In this document: piece after piece, positions 1 to 7,913 of the stretch | Layout of the letters: each line of letters begins with the position of its first letter | Numbering within the stretch: the stretch's first letter is position 1 | Source: Myxococcaceae bacterium | GTDB taxonomy: Bacteria; Myxococcota; Myxococcia; Myxococcales; Myxococcaceae | Length of the DNA: 35,659 nt | Reading direction: 5' to 3' | Assembly (NCBI GenBank): GCA_004173515.1 | Contig: SECN01000038.1 | Coordinates: forward strand, 1 to 35,659 | Notes under the pieces: generated by a model | The model's input: the letters and a program-made list of their open reading frames with translations, nothing else | Database searches by the model: none | Told to the model about the DNA's origin: nothing | Program-made: the position numbers and the translations under genes

Positions 1-248
1 CCCGCGGTGCGCGCGCCGCTTCTCGCCAGCCCTCCGATGTCGGGGGGAAAGCGCTCGGCGAGGAGGAGGACGCGGGGACCGGAGGCCATGGCGCGAAATC
101 CTACCCATCCCGCACGGTTCCCCGCCTGCCGGTGCGCGGGATGGGTAGGATTTCGCGCCATGGCCTCCGGTCCCCGCGTCCTCCTCCTCGCCGAGCGCTT
201 TCCCCCCGACATCGGAGGGCTGGCGAGAAGCGGCGCGCGCACCGCGGG
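1..248. repeat. Perfect 113-bp inverted repeat at the window start
   Basis: Bases 1-113 are the exact reverse complement of bases 136-248, separated by a 22-base spacer (114-135). The right arm contains the start codon (160) and first codons of the GT4 glycosyltransferase, so the left arm is an antisense copy of that gene start. The left arm touches base 1, so the repeat could extend outside the window. No transposase or insertion-sequence ends are visible. A perfect palindrome of coding sequence is typical of a fold-back chimera at a contig end, but a genuine inverted duplication cannot be excluded from sequence alone. Confidence 0.95.
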
Positions 249-1353
249 CTCGCTCGTGCGGCTGGGCGCACGGGTGGACGTGGTCGCCTGGACGCGCACG
301 GCGTCACCGGGTGCGTTGGAGACGGTGGAGGACGCGGGCGAGGTGTCGCCGTTCGCGAAGGGCGTGACGCTGCACCGGTTGGGATTGTTCGGCGCGGCGG
401 ACCTGTCCATGCAGCACACGCTGGATGTGCTCGGCCACCTGCACGGGCGGCGCAAGTATGACCTGGTGTGGGGGCACTACCTGTACCCGCCGGGGTTCCT
501 CGCGGTGGTGTTCGCGCAGAGCGCGGGCCTCAAGTCGGTGCTCAGCGCGCGGGGCAACGACGTGGATCAGCTCATGTTTCCGCCGGGGGACTTCGCCCGG
601 CTGCTCTGGACGCTCCAGCGCGCGGACGTGCTGACCGCGGCGTCCGCGGACCTGGGCCGGAAGATGGCGATGCTGCTGGGGCGCGACCCGGGCGTGGAGG
701 TCATCCCCAACGCGGTGGACACGGCGCTGTTCTCACCGGGGCCGGGGGACGCGGCGCTGCGGGCGAAGCTGGGCATCGCGGAGGGCGAGGCGGTGCTCGG
801 GTTCTCCGGGGAGCTGCGCCACAAGAAGGGGCTGCCGTTCCTGCTCGCCGCGCTCACGGAGGTGCGGCGCGTGCGGCCCGCGTGCCTGCTGGTGATTGGC
901 GAGGTGCGCGCACGGGACGCCGAGCACCTGGTCGCCTACCGGTCGGAGCATCCGGAGGACGCGGCGCGCATCGTGGTCTCCGGAGCGCTGGAGTCGCCCG
1001 CGCTCATCGCGGAGCACCTGCGCCTGTGTGATGTCTATCTTCAGCCGTCGCTGTGGGAGGGCATGCCCAACGCGCTGCTGGAGGCGATGGCGTGCGCGAG
1101 GCCGGTCATCGCGAGCGACGCGGGCGGCATCCCGGAGGCGGTGGACAGCGGGAAGAATGGGTTCCTCGTGCCCAAGGCGCTGTTGAACCACCTGGGGCAG
1201 GCGTGCCTGGACGTGCTGGGGATGCCCGCGCCGGAGCGCGAGGCGATGGGGAAGGCGGCCCGCGAGCGCATCGAGGCGCGCTTTCAGGCGGACGCGGAGG
1301 CGGCGGTGCTGGAGCGGGTGCTGGCGCGCGCGAGGCCCAGGTCGTCCGCATAG
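160..1353 (+). CDS. GT4 family glycosyltransferase
   Basis: A cytoplasmic retaining glycosyltransferase of the GT-B fold, expected to move a sugar from a nucleotide donor to an exopolysaccharide, O-antigen or lipid acceptor; the substrate cannot be told. The N-terminal half begins with RVLLLAERFPPDIGG, with the glycine-rich acceptor-side loop. The C-terminal half has the donor-site EX7E signature: Glu300 in LWEGMPNALLEA and Glu308, followed by ARPVIASDAGGIPE. The length (397 aa) is normal. The reading frame is open back to base 7, but the ATG at 160 is chosen because family similarity begins there and the upstream part lies in an inverted copy of the gene. Its 3' end overlaps the convergent glycosyltransferase by 70 bases. 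Two adjacent GT4 genes suggest a polysaccharide locus continuing to the left. Confidence 0.9.
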   Translation: MASGPRVLLLAERFPPDIGGLARSGARTAGSLVRLGARVDVVAWTRTASPGALETVEDAGEVSPFAKGVTLHRLGLFGAADLSMQHTLDVLGHLHGRRKYDLVWGHYLYPPGFLAVVFAQSAGLKSVLSARGNDVDQLMFPPGDFARLLWTLQRADVLTAASADLGRKMAMLLGRDPGVEVIPNAVDTALFSPGPGDAALRAKLGIAEGEAVLGFSGELRHKKGLPFLLAALTEVRRVRPACLLVIGEVRARDAEHLVAYRSEHPEDAARIVVSGALESPALIAEHLRLCDVYLQPSLWEGMPNALLEAMACARPVIASDAGGIPEAVDSGKNGFLVPKALLNHLGQACLDVLGMPAPEREAMGKAARERIEARFQADAEAAVLERVLARARPRSSA

Positions 1354-2506
1354 GCGTTCACCAGGGCCTCTTGAGCGCGGCCCCACGGGAAGTCGCGCTC
1401 CACGCGGGCGCGGGCGCGGGCGCTGAGCGAGGCGCCGAGGGTGGGGTTCGCGAGGAGCGACTTCACCGCTTCGGCGATGGCCTTGGGGGAGCCGGGGCGG
1501 ATGCGGAGGACTTCGGTGTCCTCCGCGAGCGAGCGCACCACGGGCAGGTCGCTGGCGATGACGGGCGTGCCGGTGGCCATGGCCTCCAGCAGCTTCAAGG
1601 GGCAGCAGCCCTGCACGCAGTTGCGGTCGTTCACAGGCAGGGGGACGAGCACGGCGTCACAGGCGTGGTGCAGGGATGCGAGTTCCTGTTGGGGCAGGGG
1701 CTCCAGCAGCTCCACCGAGCCCTGGAGGAGCAGGTCGCCGCACCGGTCCAGGAGGGCGCGGCGCGCGTGCTTGCGCAGGGGGCCCACCAGCGTGAGGACC
1801 ACGGGAAGGTCGCGCAGCAGGAGCCGACAGGCGTCCAGCGCGTGGTGCACGCCCTGCCACGAGGTCATGGTGCCGCTGTAGAGCAGGCGCAGGGGGCGGC
1901 CGGGTTCGGGTGCGCGGGGTGGGGCGTAGCGGAACACGTCCAGGTCCACGCCGTTGGGGATGACGCGCAGGCGGGCGGGGTCCGCGCCACGTGAGACGAG
2001 GTGCTCCGCGGTGACGGCGCTGGGGGTGACGAGCAGGTCCGCGGCCTGGAGGCAGACGGCCTCCTGCGCGAGCAGCTTGCCCATGAGCTCCGCGTCGTCC
2101 GCGACGTCCGGGTGGTGGTACTTGAGCTCGATGGAGGGCAGGCCGTTGACCTCGTACACGAGGGCATCGGTGAGGGACGCCTTGCGCCGGGCGATGGGGT
2201 AGCCCTCGAAGATGGAGCGCACGTGCACGACCTTCGCGCGAGGCCGGCCCTGCCACCACGCGCCCAGGTGCGCGCGGAACGTGAGGGCCTGGGCGACGAG
2301 GTCTTTCCGCGTGCACCCAGCGGGTGGTAGGTGACGTGGGGACTGAGGGCAGGCGGGGGAGCGCCCGGCGCGTCGCCGATGGCCACGAGGTCCATGGGGC
2401 CGAACGCAGCGCCCAGGGCTTCGACGAAGGCCCGGATGTGCACGGCCGCGCCCTTGGGGGCGGGGAAGCGGTCGAAGGACGCGTAGACGATTCCGGAGGA
2501 GGACAC
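1284..2506 (-). pseudogene. GT4 glycosyltransferase interrupted by a one-base frameshift
   Basis: A second GT4 glycosyltransferase, split over two frames. The first part (GTG at 2506) encodes a typical N-terminus with SFDRFPAPKGAAVHIRAF and runs in frame to HPLGARG near 2307. The other frame continues as KDLVAQALTFRAHLGAWWQG and runs uninterrupted to the TGA at 1284, including the donor-binding segment LLEAMATGTPVIASDLP. Adding one base in the tttcc run (plus strand 2304-2308) joins the halves into a normal protein of about 407 aa. No start codon with a ribosome binding site is seen at the shifted point, although a GTG at 2228 could start a truncated product. Whether this is a true mutation or a sequencing error is open. 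The 3' end overlaps the convergent GT4 gene by 70 bases. Confidence 0.85.
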
Positions 2507-2560
2507 GGAAGAGGGTGCTAGCGCGATGGGGGCGTTACGGCAAACGTGCCGCCGGCGGGG

Positions 2561-2659
2561 TCAGGCTTCTTCGTCTGGGAGGAGCGTGCGCAGGAGTTCG
2601 TCGTCGGGACCGAGCGGGCGCCAGCCGGGTGGCGGCGGATGGGCGAGGAGCGCATCGCC
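2561..2659. repeat. Diverged direct repeat, copy A (copy B at 3790-3888)
   Basis: This stretch matches 3790-3888 in the same orientation, at about 84 percent identity by hand alignment without gaps. Each copy encodes the last 31-33 codons of an immunity-like protein on the minus strand. The two copies flank the DNase I-like gene, so homologous recombination between them could in principle delete or swap that gene. Confidence 0.8.
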
Positions 2660-2717
2660 ACATGCGATGCGACTCCCAGGGCAACGGCACGGCCCACCTC
2701 GTTGTCCACCTGCCTGC
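2561..2717 (-). pseudogene. Remnant of a second immunity-like gene (C-terminal fragment)
   Basis: The last 31 or so codons read GDALLAHPPPPGWRPLGPDD followed by ELLRTLLPDEEA. This is almost the same as the end of the immunity-like protein at 3790-4260, and the DNA of the two ends aligns without gaps over 99 columns with 16 mismatches by hand count. Upstream of about 2660 the plausible coding continues in another frame (RRQVDNEVGRAVALGVASHVA), so one base is probably missing there. No full-length N-terminal part is present. It reads as a decayed orphan immunity gene left at the downstream end of the toxin cluster, or a C-terminal piece left by recombination between paralogues. Confidence 0.65.
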
Positions 2718-2856
2718 GCACGCGGGGAGGCGCCACCCGAGGAGGCCTCTCTGACGGAGCGGAAACCGTCGGTATGCCGACGGGCCTCTCGCATTTTCGC
2801 GCCGTGACGCCGCGCCCGCGAAACAACCGAAGCAGTGTTGTCCTCAAGGGCCTCAA

Positions 2857-3708
2857 TCAGTTGATCACGAACTCAATCGGATAGTGGTCGCTCACCATTC
2901 TCATCGATTCCGTGTCCAGTTCGGGCTGGGTGTACCGATACACGGCGCGGCCCTGCGTGGCATTCGCGGTCATCTTGCTGCCCGCCACGACGGCTCGGTC
3001 GTATGCGCAAATCGTCTTGCCGACCGTGGTGTCGGTGCCATCCCCAATGAGCCAGGTGAACCGGGGGTCCTTCCGCAAGGGATTCGTCGCCCAGGCTTTC
3101 TTGGGAAGATAGTTGCAGCCTGCGTTCCAGTTCCCCATGAGCACGCTGTCGATGACTCCCCAGCGCTTCACCGCGTCGTCGTAGACCTTGACCAGGGAGC
3201 CGATTTCCACGTTCACCGACGCGCGATCCGTGTGGCTCGAAACGACGAAAAAATCATTCACCTTCGCCTGGGTGGTGCTGAACCTCACGATGAACGGCGC
3301 GCGCTCGAAGAGGTTGTCGGGGCTGGCATGGTGGTAGCTGTCGACCACCTTGAGCGCACTCTTTTTGTAGATGAAAGCGTATTGCTCCGTCGCGTTCGTC
3401 CGACCCAGACGATTGCTCACGATCATGCTGTATGCGTTTCCTGTCACAGCGTTGAGATGGGCCAGGAGGGTCATCCTCGCGATGTCGGTCGTGTCTCGAA
3501 TCTCCTGCACGAGGACGAGGTCGTACTGTTTGAGGGTGCCGACGATGATCTTCATGACGCTCATGTTCTTCGCTTTTGACGGACCGAAGATCTGGATGTT
3601 CCAGCTCGCCACTTTGATGGCAGCCGAAGCGTCCTGGGCCCATGTCATCGAGCCCAGGACGCACAGTGCTGTGACGAAGGGGCGTATGAAGGTCTTCAAC
3701 CTGTCCAT
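2857..3708 (-). CDS. Secreted DNase I-like protein with Asn in place of the catalytic Asp
   Basis: An endonuclease/exonuclease/phosphatase-fold protein close to the DNase I branch. Start ATG 3708 is chosen because a GGAG ribosome binding site lies 7 bases upstream and a signal peptide follows at once (MDRLKTFIRPFVTALCVLGS, cleavage near ASA-A), giving 283 aa. Visible blocks are IKVASWNIQIFG, LVQEIRD (metal Glu69), SSHTDRAS (His159), MGNWNAGCNY, ICAYDRAVV and VSDHYPIEFVI (Asp274, His275). In DNase I the fourth block is GDFNA, with an essential Asp; here that position is Asn193 (codon aac), while the second Asn (195) is kept. The protein may therefore be inactive, altered or ligand-binding only. 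Base composition is lower in G+C than its neighbours. It lies 81 bases after the immunity-like gene, on the same strand. Confidence 0.88.
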   Translation of the reverse strand: MDRLKTFIRPFVTALCVLGSMTWAQDASAAIKVASWNIQIFGPSKAKNMSVMKIIVGTLKQYDLVLVQEIRDTTDIARMTLLAHLNAVTGNAYSMIVSNRLGRTNATEQYAFIYKKSALKVVDSYHHASPDNLFERAPFIVRFSTTQAKVNDFFVVSSHTDRASVNVEIGSLVKVYDDAVKRWGVIDSVLMGNWNAGCNYLPKKAWATNPLRKDPRFTWLIGDGTDTTVGKTICAYDRAVVAGSKMTANATQGRAVYRYTQPELDTESMRMVSDHYPIEFVIN

Positions 3709-3789
3709 GCAGAATCTCCGGTAACGCATCGTCGCGGTGTCGTGCGACGTCCCCGTGCAATGGGGGCTCACGTAAAGGTTGCGTTGCGG

Positions 3790-4260
3790 TCAGGTCTCTT
3801 CGTCCGGTAGCAGCATGCGAAGGAGTTCGTCGTCAGGGCTGAGCGGGCGCCAGCCTGGGGGAGGCGGATGCGCGAGCAACGCATCGCCGGCCTGCAGTAC
3901 ACGCGCTCTGTGCGTTTCAGGAGCGTGGGCGGACCAGGAGCCGAGCGGCATGGCTACGTCGAAACGGTTGGAATCGTCCACGACGGCAGGCCAACCATCA
4001 GGGAGTGTTTCGGCGAGTTCCCGCACGAACATATCGCGTACAAAGCGCGTGACCTGCTTGCGCCGCTGCGCTTCGGCAAAGAGCCCATTCATTACCTGCA
4101 CTCCCGCGATGTCATCCTTGCCGAGCTCTTCAGCCAGGGCCACCAGTGAGACCGCAGGGCGAGCTTCCGCGAAGGCAGTGAGCGAGTCGTAGCCGCGTTC
4201 ACGAATCCGCTCATACAGTCGGACCGTCCAGTTGCCCTTCCAGGCTCGCCCTTCAGTCAT
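3790..4260 (-). CDS. Probable immunity protein for the adjacent lipoprotein toxin
   Basis: A 156-aa soluble protein with no signal peptide or membrane segment. The N-terminus is MTEGRAWKGNWTVRLYERIR and the C-terminus is DALLAHPPPPGWRPLSPDDE followed by LLRMLLPDEET. Its ATG overlaps the last codons of the nuclease-domain lipoprotein by four bases (ATGA), so the two are translationally coupled. Overlap with a toxin, small size, cytoplasmic nature and a decayed second copy nearby are the usual marks of an immunity gene. I do not recognise a catalytic motif. In myxobacterial toxin families the immunity protein is encoded directly downstream of the lipoprotein toxin, which fits; the assignment is by context, not by a known immunity domain. 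Confidence 0.75.
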   Translation of the reverse strand: MTEGRAWKGNWTVRLYERIRERGYDSLTAFAEARPAVSLVALAEELGKDDIAGVQVMNGLFAEAQRRKQVTRFVRDMFVRELAETLPDGWPAVVDDSNRFDVAMPLGSWSAHAPETHRARVLQAGDALLAHPPPPGWRPLSPDDELLRMLLPDEET

Positions 4261-5735
4261 CGCCTTTTCCCTGGAGTGAAATTCATCGGGATACTGTAGA
4301 CCTTCATTTGGCTGGCGACGATCTTCAAGACCTCATTCCGATTGAGCATCCTGCCTGCTCTGGCTTCGGTGTCTCTGAGGGTTTCCATGATCAGCCGGTT
4401 CCACTCACCGGGCCATTTGCGGGCCCTGTGCCAGTCTCCGCCACCATGAATCGCCTGATGATCGGCCGCGTCCATCCTGACGCAGAACTGGTCGATATCC
4501 ATGGCGCCCTTGAACCCGCGCTTCTCGAACCACTCCCGGTGTTCTTGCGGCAGGACGTGGTGCTTGGGCGCGTCGGACATGCCCGCCCCGGCCCTGCCGG
4601 TCTCGTGCATGGCGCGCACTTCGGGACTGTCGCCCAGTGCGTCTCGCACTCCCTGGGGCAGGTCCCGGTTCGACTGGGCCATCAGCACCTGACCGGCGTG
4701 GATGCGAACGGCGGAGCTGACGGCGGGGATTGAGATGACGCCCGCCTGCGCGAGCCGGCGCATCATCTCCACCCATTCCGCGGAGACGACCCGCCGTGTG
4801 CTCGTCATCACTCCGCCTGAACTCATTACGAGGCCCACGCCCAACGTGGCGGGCGCGGCGGGCGGGAGTCTTGGCAGCGACATTTTCAGGACCGAGACCA
4901 TGGTGAGCATCTCCATGAACTGCGCCACAGCGATGACCTTGCCGGCCTGCTCCATTGCCATGCGCGCACCCTCGCGGATGGAATGGAACTCGCGGGTGAG
5001 TTGCGCCATCACGCCGGGAAGGGCGCGGGCGGTGGCTTCGACCTGATCGGGCTCCATCGAAGCAAGCGCCAGCATCGACGGCTCGATCAACTTCTGCACG
5101 CGGTCCAGGTCCACGAACAGCAGTTCCGTTGAGTAGAAGGGACACTGCTCGCGCACGACGTCCGCGAGTTGAAGGAAGTCGAGCCAGGCCGCGAGCAACA
5201 TCGCGCCCGACATGGCGGCCTGGAGCCGTGGGCCGGCCATCCGGAGCAGGCCCACTTCCAGGTCCGCATCCTCAAGCGCCCCGGAGGTGTTCGCGAGCAG
5301 GGTGGCGCTGCCCACTGCACCCTGGATCCAGGGCAGTTGGTTGGAGCCATAGGCGATGTACCGGTTGAAGACGTCGTGCGACTGGTACGCCGCGAGCTTG
5401 GGAATCGAACGGGAGAAGTCGCCCGTGGAGACCTTCACTTCAGCGATGGCATCGAGCACGGCCTGCCGGGTCTGCGCGGTGTCCGGTTCGTCCCTGGGTC
5501 GCTGGCGGCGTGAATCCGCGAGCGAGACGGGGGCCGCGAGGGAAGACCCCGTGGACCCTGACGTCACACGCGACGCCTGACGCAGGGAGCCCCCTCGTTC
5601 AGGCACCGAAGCGCAGGCCGTGGCCCATAGCGCAAGGCCCAACAGCATGACCTCGGAGCGCCGTGGCCAGCCCGGTCCCCAATGAAACGATGGTTCCACG
5701 CCATCGCGCACCGCCTCACGGCCCTGCATCCGCAT
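4257..5735 (-). CDS. Lipoprotein toxin of the DUF2380/TIGR02269-like family with HHH nuclease domain
   Basis: A 492-aa predicted lipoprotein. ATG 5735 has a GGGAG site 5 bases upstream and gives a long signal with RR before MLLGLALWATAC (lipobox Cys41); ATG 5648 is an alternative that keeps only 12 residues before the Cys. The middle (about residues 90-370) is mostly helical, with Ala/Met/Leu-rich segments. The last 102 residues form a nuclease-like domain: KHHVLPQEHREWF (His392, His393), then DIDQFCVRMDAADHQAIHGG with two more His, then WPGEWNRLI, a pattern of the HNH/AHH superfamily. It resembles the Myxococcus xanthus paralogous lipoprotein family, some members of which (SitA toxins) are, as I recall, passed between kin by TraA/TraB outer-membrane exchange. 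The immunity-like gene overlaps its 3' end. Function is inferred from motif and context. Confidence 0.8.
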   Translation of the reverse strand: MRMQGREAVRDGVEPSFHWGPGWPRRSEVMLLGLALWATACASVPERGGSLRQASRVTSGSTGSSLAAPVSLADSRRQRPRDEPDTAQTRQAVLDAIAEVKVSTGDFSRSIPKLAAYQSHDVFNRYIAYGSNQLPWIQGAVGSATLLANTSGALEDADLEVGLLRMAGPRLQAAMSGAMLLAAWLDFLQLADVVREQCPFYSTELLFVDLDRVQKLIEPSMLALASMEPDQVEATARALPGVMAQLTREFHSIREGARMAMEQAGKVIAVAQFMEMLTMVSVLKMSLPRLPPAAPATLGVGLVMSSGGVMTSTRRVVSAEWVEMMRRLAQAGVISIPAVSSAVRIHAGQVLMAQSNRDLPQGVRDALGDSPEVRAMHETGRAGAGMSDAPKHHVLPQEHREWFEKRGFKGAMDIDQFCVRMDAADHQAIHGGGDWHRARKWPGEWNRLIMETLRDTEARAGRMLNRNEVLKIVASQMKVYSIPMNFTPGKRR

Positions 5736-5822
5736 GCTTGCTCCCGGGAATTCGCGGCAGCAAAGGGCACACGTCTGACATCCCCTGGGGCCCGTCGCAT
5801 CCGCGCCGAAACTTCGTGCAAG

Positions 5823-6653
5823 ATGGCGCGCATGTTCATGAGTTCCGTGGTGATGGTGGCGCTGGTCGCGGCCCCGGCTTCTGCTCCGACCCCCGCTCCG
5901 GCTCCGGCCGAGTCGCGCATGTGGAAGGTGACCGGCACGGACGTGATGTTCGTGCAGTCCCCCAAGGACCTGCGCGCCTTGCGTGGCAACAAAGAGGTGT
6001 TCGGCCTCCAGTCCCGCAAGGCGGAGTTCCTCTCCAACTTCGAGGCTGAGCCCGACACGGACGTGTCTGATTGGGAGGGCTCCGAATCCCTCAACGTGCT
6101 GTCGGTGGTGGGGCCCTGGGTGAGCTACGAACAAACCGCTGAGGGCTACACCGGCGGCGCGCATCCGTATGCGCACACGGGCTACGTCACCCAGGACGTG
6201 ACGAAGGGCAAGGACGGCTTCTCACTGCTCGACGTGTTCGCGGAGAAGGACGTGCTCGCGGCCCTCAAGGCGGATGGCTTCGTGCGCAAGCACATCGACG
6301 ACGAGGCGGAGTTCAAGAGCGCCACCACCGTGGAGTCCCTGCTGGAGAGCCTGGGGCCCGGCGAGGACTGCGTCGGCTTTGAGTACGGGCTCGACTCGGT
6401 GAAGCGCTCGGTCGCGTTCCATCACGTCGAGGGGGACAAGGTCGCCGTGCGCATCGCGTTCGGCTACGCCGGGGAGATGTGCCGCGGCAACAAGTTCGTC
6501 GTGGGCGTGCTGCTGCCCATTCCTAAATCCCTGCGGCCTGCGTTCGACCGCGCGGCCAAACGCGAAGAGGGCTTCCTCATGAAGGACGCGAAGGCGGCGA
6601 AGGCTCCGTCCGTCCAGTTCACGTGGGAGCCGCCAGCACAGAAGAAGCCCTGA
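5823..6653 (+). CDS. Secreted protein with DUF3298/RsiV-PdaC-like C-terminal domain
   Basis: About 276 aa. ATG 5823 or ATG 5832 begins a signal peptide (MFMSSVVMVALVAAPASA) followed by a Pro/Ala linker; the frame is open further upstream but without signal-like sequence. The block YTGGAHPYAHTGYV and the downstream GDKVAVRIAFGYAGEMC resemble the DUF3298/DUF4163 fold found outside the membrane in RsiV anti-sigma factors and beside PdaC deacetylases, where the GGAH motif is conserved. No deacetylase or sigma-binding part is present, so this is a stand-alone extracytoplasmic domain; lysozyme or peptidoglycan-fragment binding is possible but not shown. It is divergent from the toxin gene with only a short shared upstream region and convergent with the pirin gene. 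Confidence 0.7.
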   Translation: MARMFMSSVVMVALVAAPASAPTPAPAPAESRMWKVTGTDVMFVQSPKDLRALRGNKEVFGLQSRKAEFLSNFEAEPDTDVSDWEGSESLNVLSVVGPWVSYEQTAEGYTGGAHPYAHTGYVTQDVTKGKDGFSLLDVFAEKDVLAALKADGFVRKHIDDEAEFKSATTVESLLESLGPGEDCVGFEYGLDSVKRSVAFHHVEGDKVAVRIAFGYAGEMCRGNKFVVGVLLPIPKSLRPAFDRAAKREEGFLMKDAKAAKAPSVQFTWEPPAQKKP

Positions 6654-6656
6654 ACA

Positions 6657-6693
6657 ACGACGCGCGAGAGCAGTCCACCCCCTCGCGCGTCGT
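6657..6693. terminator. Candidate bidirectional terminator between convergent genes
   Basis: A perfect 12-bp stem (acgacgcgcgag with ctcgcgcgtcgt) and a 13-base loop sit in the 52-base gap between the convergent RsiV-like and pirin genes. There is no clear T tract on either side, so efficiency as an intrinsic terminator is uncertain. Confidence 0.55.
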
Positions 6694-6705
6694 GGACCCG
6701 GAAGC

Positions 6706-7743
6706 TCAGGCCGGCCGTTCGACGTGGCCGTCCGCGTGGCGCGCGAAGCGCCCTTCTTCCTTCCCGTGCACGGGATCCGGATTCGGCCACGGCCAGCCGC
6801 CGAAGCCCGTGCGCTGGTAGTCCGCGAAGGCCTGCTGGATCTCCTGCCGCGTGTTCATCACGAACGGCCCGTACTGCACCACCGGCTCACCGATGGGCCG
6901 CCCCTGGAGCAGCAGCAGCTCCGTCACGTCCGCGCCGTTCTCCAACGCCACGTCCACGTCGGCTCGCAGTTCGATGGCGCGCGACGGCGGGATGTCCCGA
7001 CCGCCCACTTTCAGCGTGGAGCCCCGGAAGAAGTACAGCATCCGGTTCGTGCCCTTGACCGCCGCCGGCAGCGTCCACTTGGCGCCCGGCTCCAGCTTGA
7101 GCGTCCAGATGGCCACGTCCGCGTCGGCGTGCGCGGCCCAGGACTTCGGCGGCGGAGGCGGCGCCTTCACGTCGTCCAGCCGGCCCGCGACCACGGTGAT
7201 CTCCGTGGCGCGCCCCGCGGCGTCCTTCGCCACGTGCCGGGGGATGGCCTGGTTCCAGAGCATGGAGAAGTGCGGCTCCACGTGCTTGCTCGCGCGCGGC
7301 AGGTTGAGCCAGATCTGGAACAGCTCCAGCGGGTTCGGCTTGTCGGAGCGCAGCAGGGGAAACATCTCCGAGTGGTTGATGCCACTGCCCGCCGTGAGCC
7401 ACTGCACGTCCCCCTCGCCGAAGCGCGCCGCCGCGCCCAACGAGTCGGAGTGGTCGATGAGACCGTTGCGCACGATGGTCACCGTCTCGAAGCCCCGGTG
7501 GGGGTGCTGCGGGAAGCCCGGCACGACGCTGCCGTGGTACATGTTCCAGCCGTCCCGCCCGCCGAAGTCCTGCCCGATGTCGCGGCCCGTCAGCGGGGCC
7601 GCCGGCCCAAAGCGCTCGTTGCCCGCGGGATACCGGTCGTCGTGGTGCACGCAGAAGAGGAACGGATCCGGCGTCCGCCATGGCATCCCGAGCGGATCCA
7701 CGCGAATGACGGCTTCTGTTTGAACACCCTGCTGCTGACCCAT
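6706..7743 (-). CDS. Pirin family protein
   Basis: A 345-aa bicupin of the pirin family, Fe(II)-binding cytoplasmic proteins, some with quercetinase activity and some acting as redox-dependent regulators. ATG 7743 is preferred because AGGGGAG lies 6 bases upstream. The N-terminal cupin carries the metal-site motif FPQHPHRGFETVTIV followed by GINHSEMFP, matching the three His and one Glu ligands of pirin. The C-terminal cupin is seen around LKLEPGAKWTLPAA. Length is slightly above the usual 280-300 aa because of a Pro-rich linker (KAPPPPPKSW) and a C-terminal extension. The gene stands alone, convergent with the RsiV-like gene and divergent from the tandem membrane-protein genes. Confidence 0.92.
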   Translation of the reverse strand: MGQQQGVQTEAVIRVDPLGMPWRTPDPFLFCVHHDDRYPAGNERFGPAAPLTGRDIGQDFGGRDGWNMYHGSVVPGFPQHPHRGFETVTIVRNGLIDHSDSLGAAARFGEGDVQWLTAGSGINHSEMFPLLRSDKPNPLELFQIWLNLPRASKHVEPHFSMLWNQAIPRHVAKDAAGRATEITVVAGRLDDVKAPPPPPKSWAAHADADVAIWTLKLEPGAKWTLPAAVKGTNRMLYFFRGSTLKVGGRDIPPSRAIELRADVDVALENGADVTELLLLQGRPIGEPVVQYGPFVMNTRQEIQQAFADYQRTGFGGWPWPNPDPVHGKEEGRFARHADGHVERPA

Positions 7744-7913
7744 GGCTTGCTCCCCTGCTTTGTCCGAAGCGCGTGAACACCCCACGGCGGTGGTGACCCC
7801 CGCCGCCGCGATGAGCTTCAGCGCTGCTCTCCTGCTGCTAGCTGGATGCCCGCGCGGAGAAGCAACTGGGCACGCTGACGACGACCGCGTGGCTCTCCAT
7901 CATTCCTGGTGGG

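Noticed and set aside
2518..2856. A complete 112-aa protein on the minus strand
   Set aside because: Only parts of two frames resemble the immunity gene tail; the full frame has no family-like start, so it is treated as a remnant.
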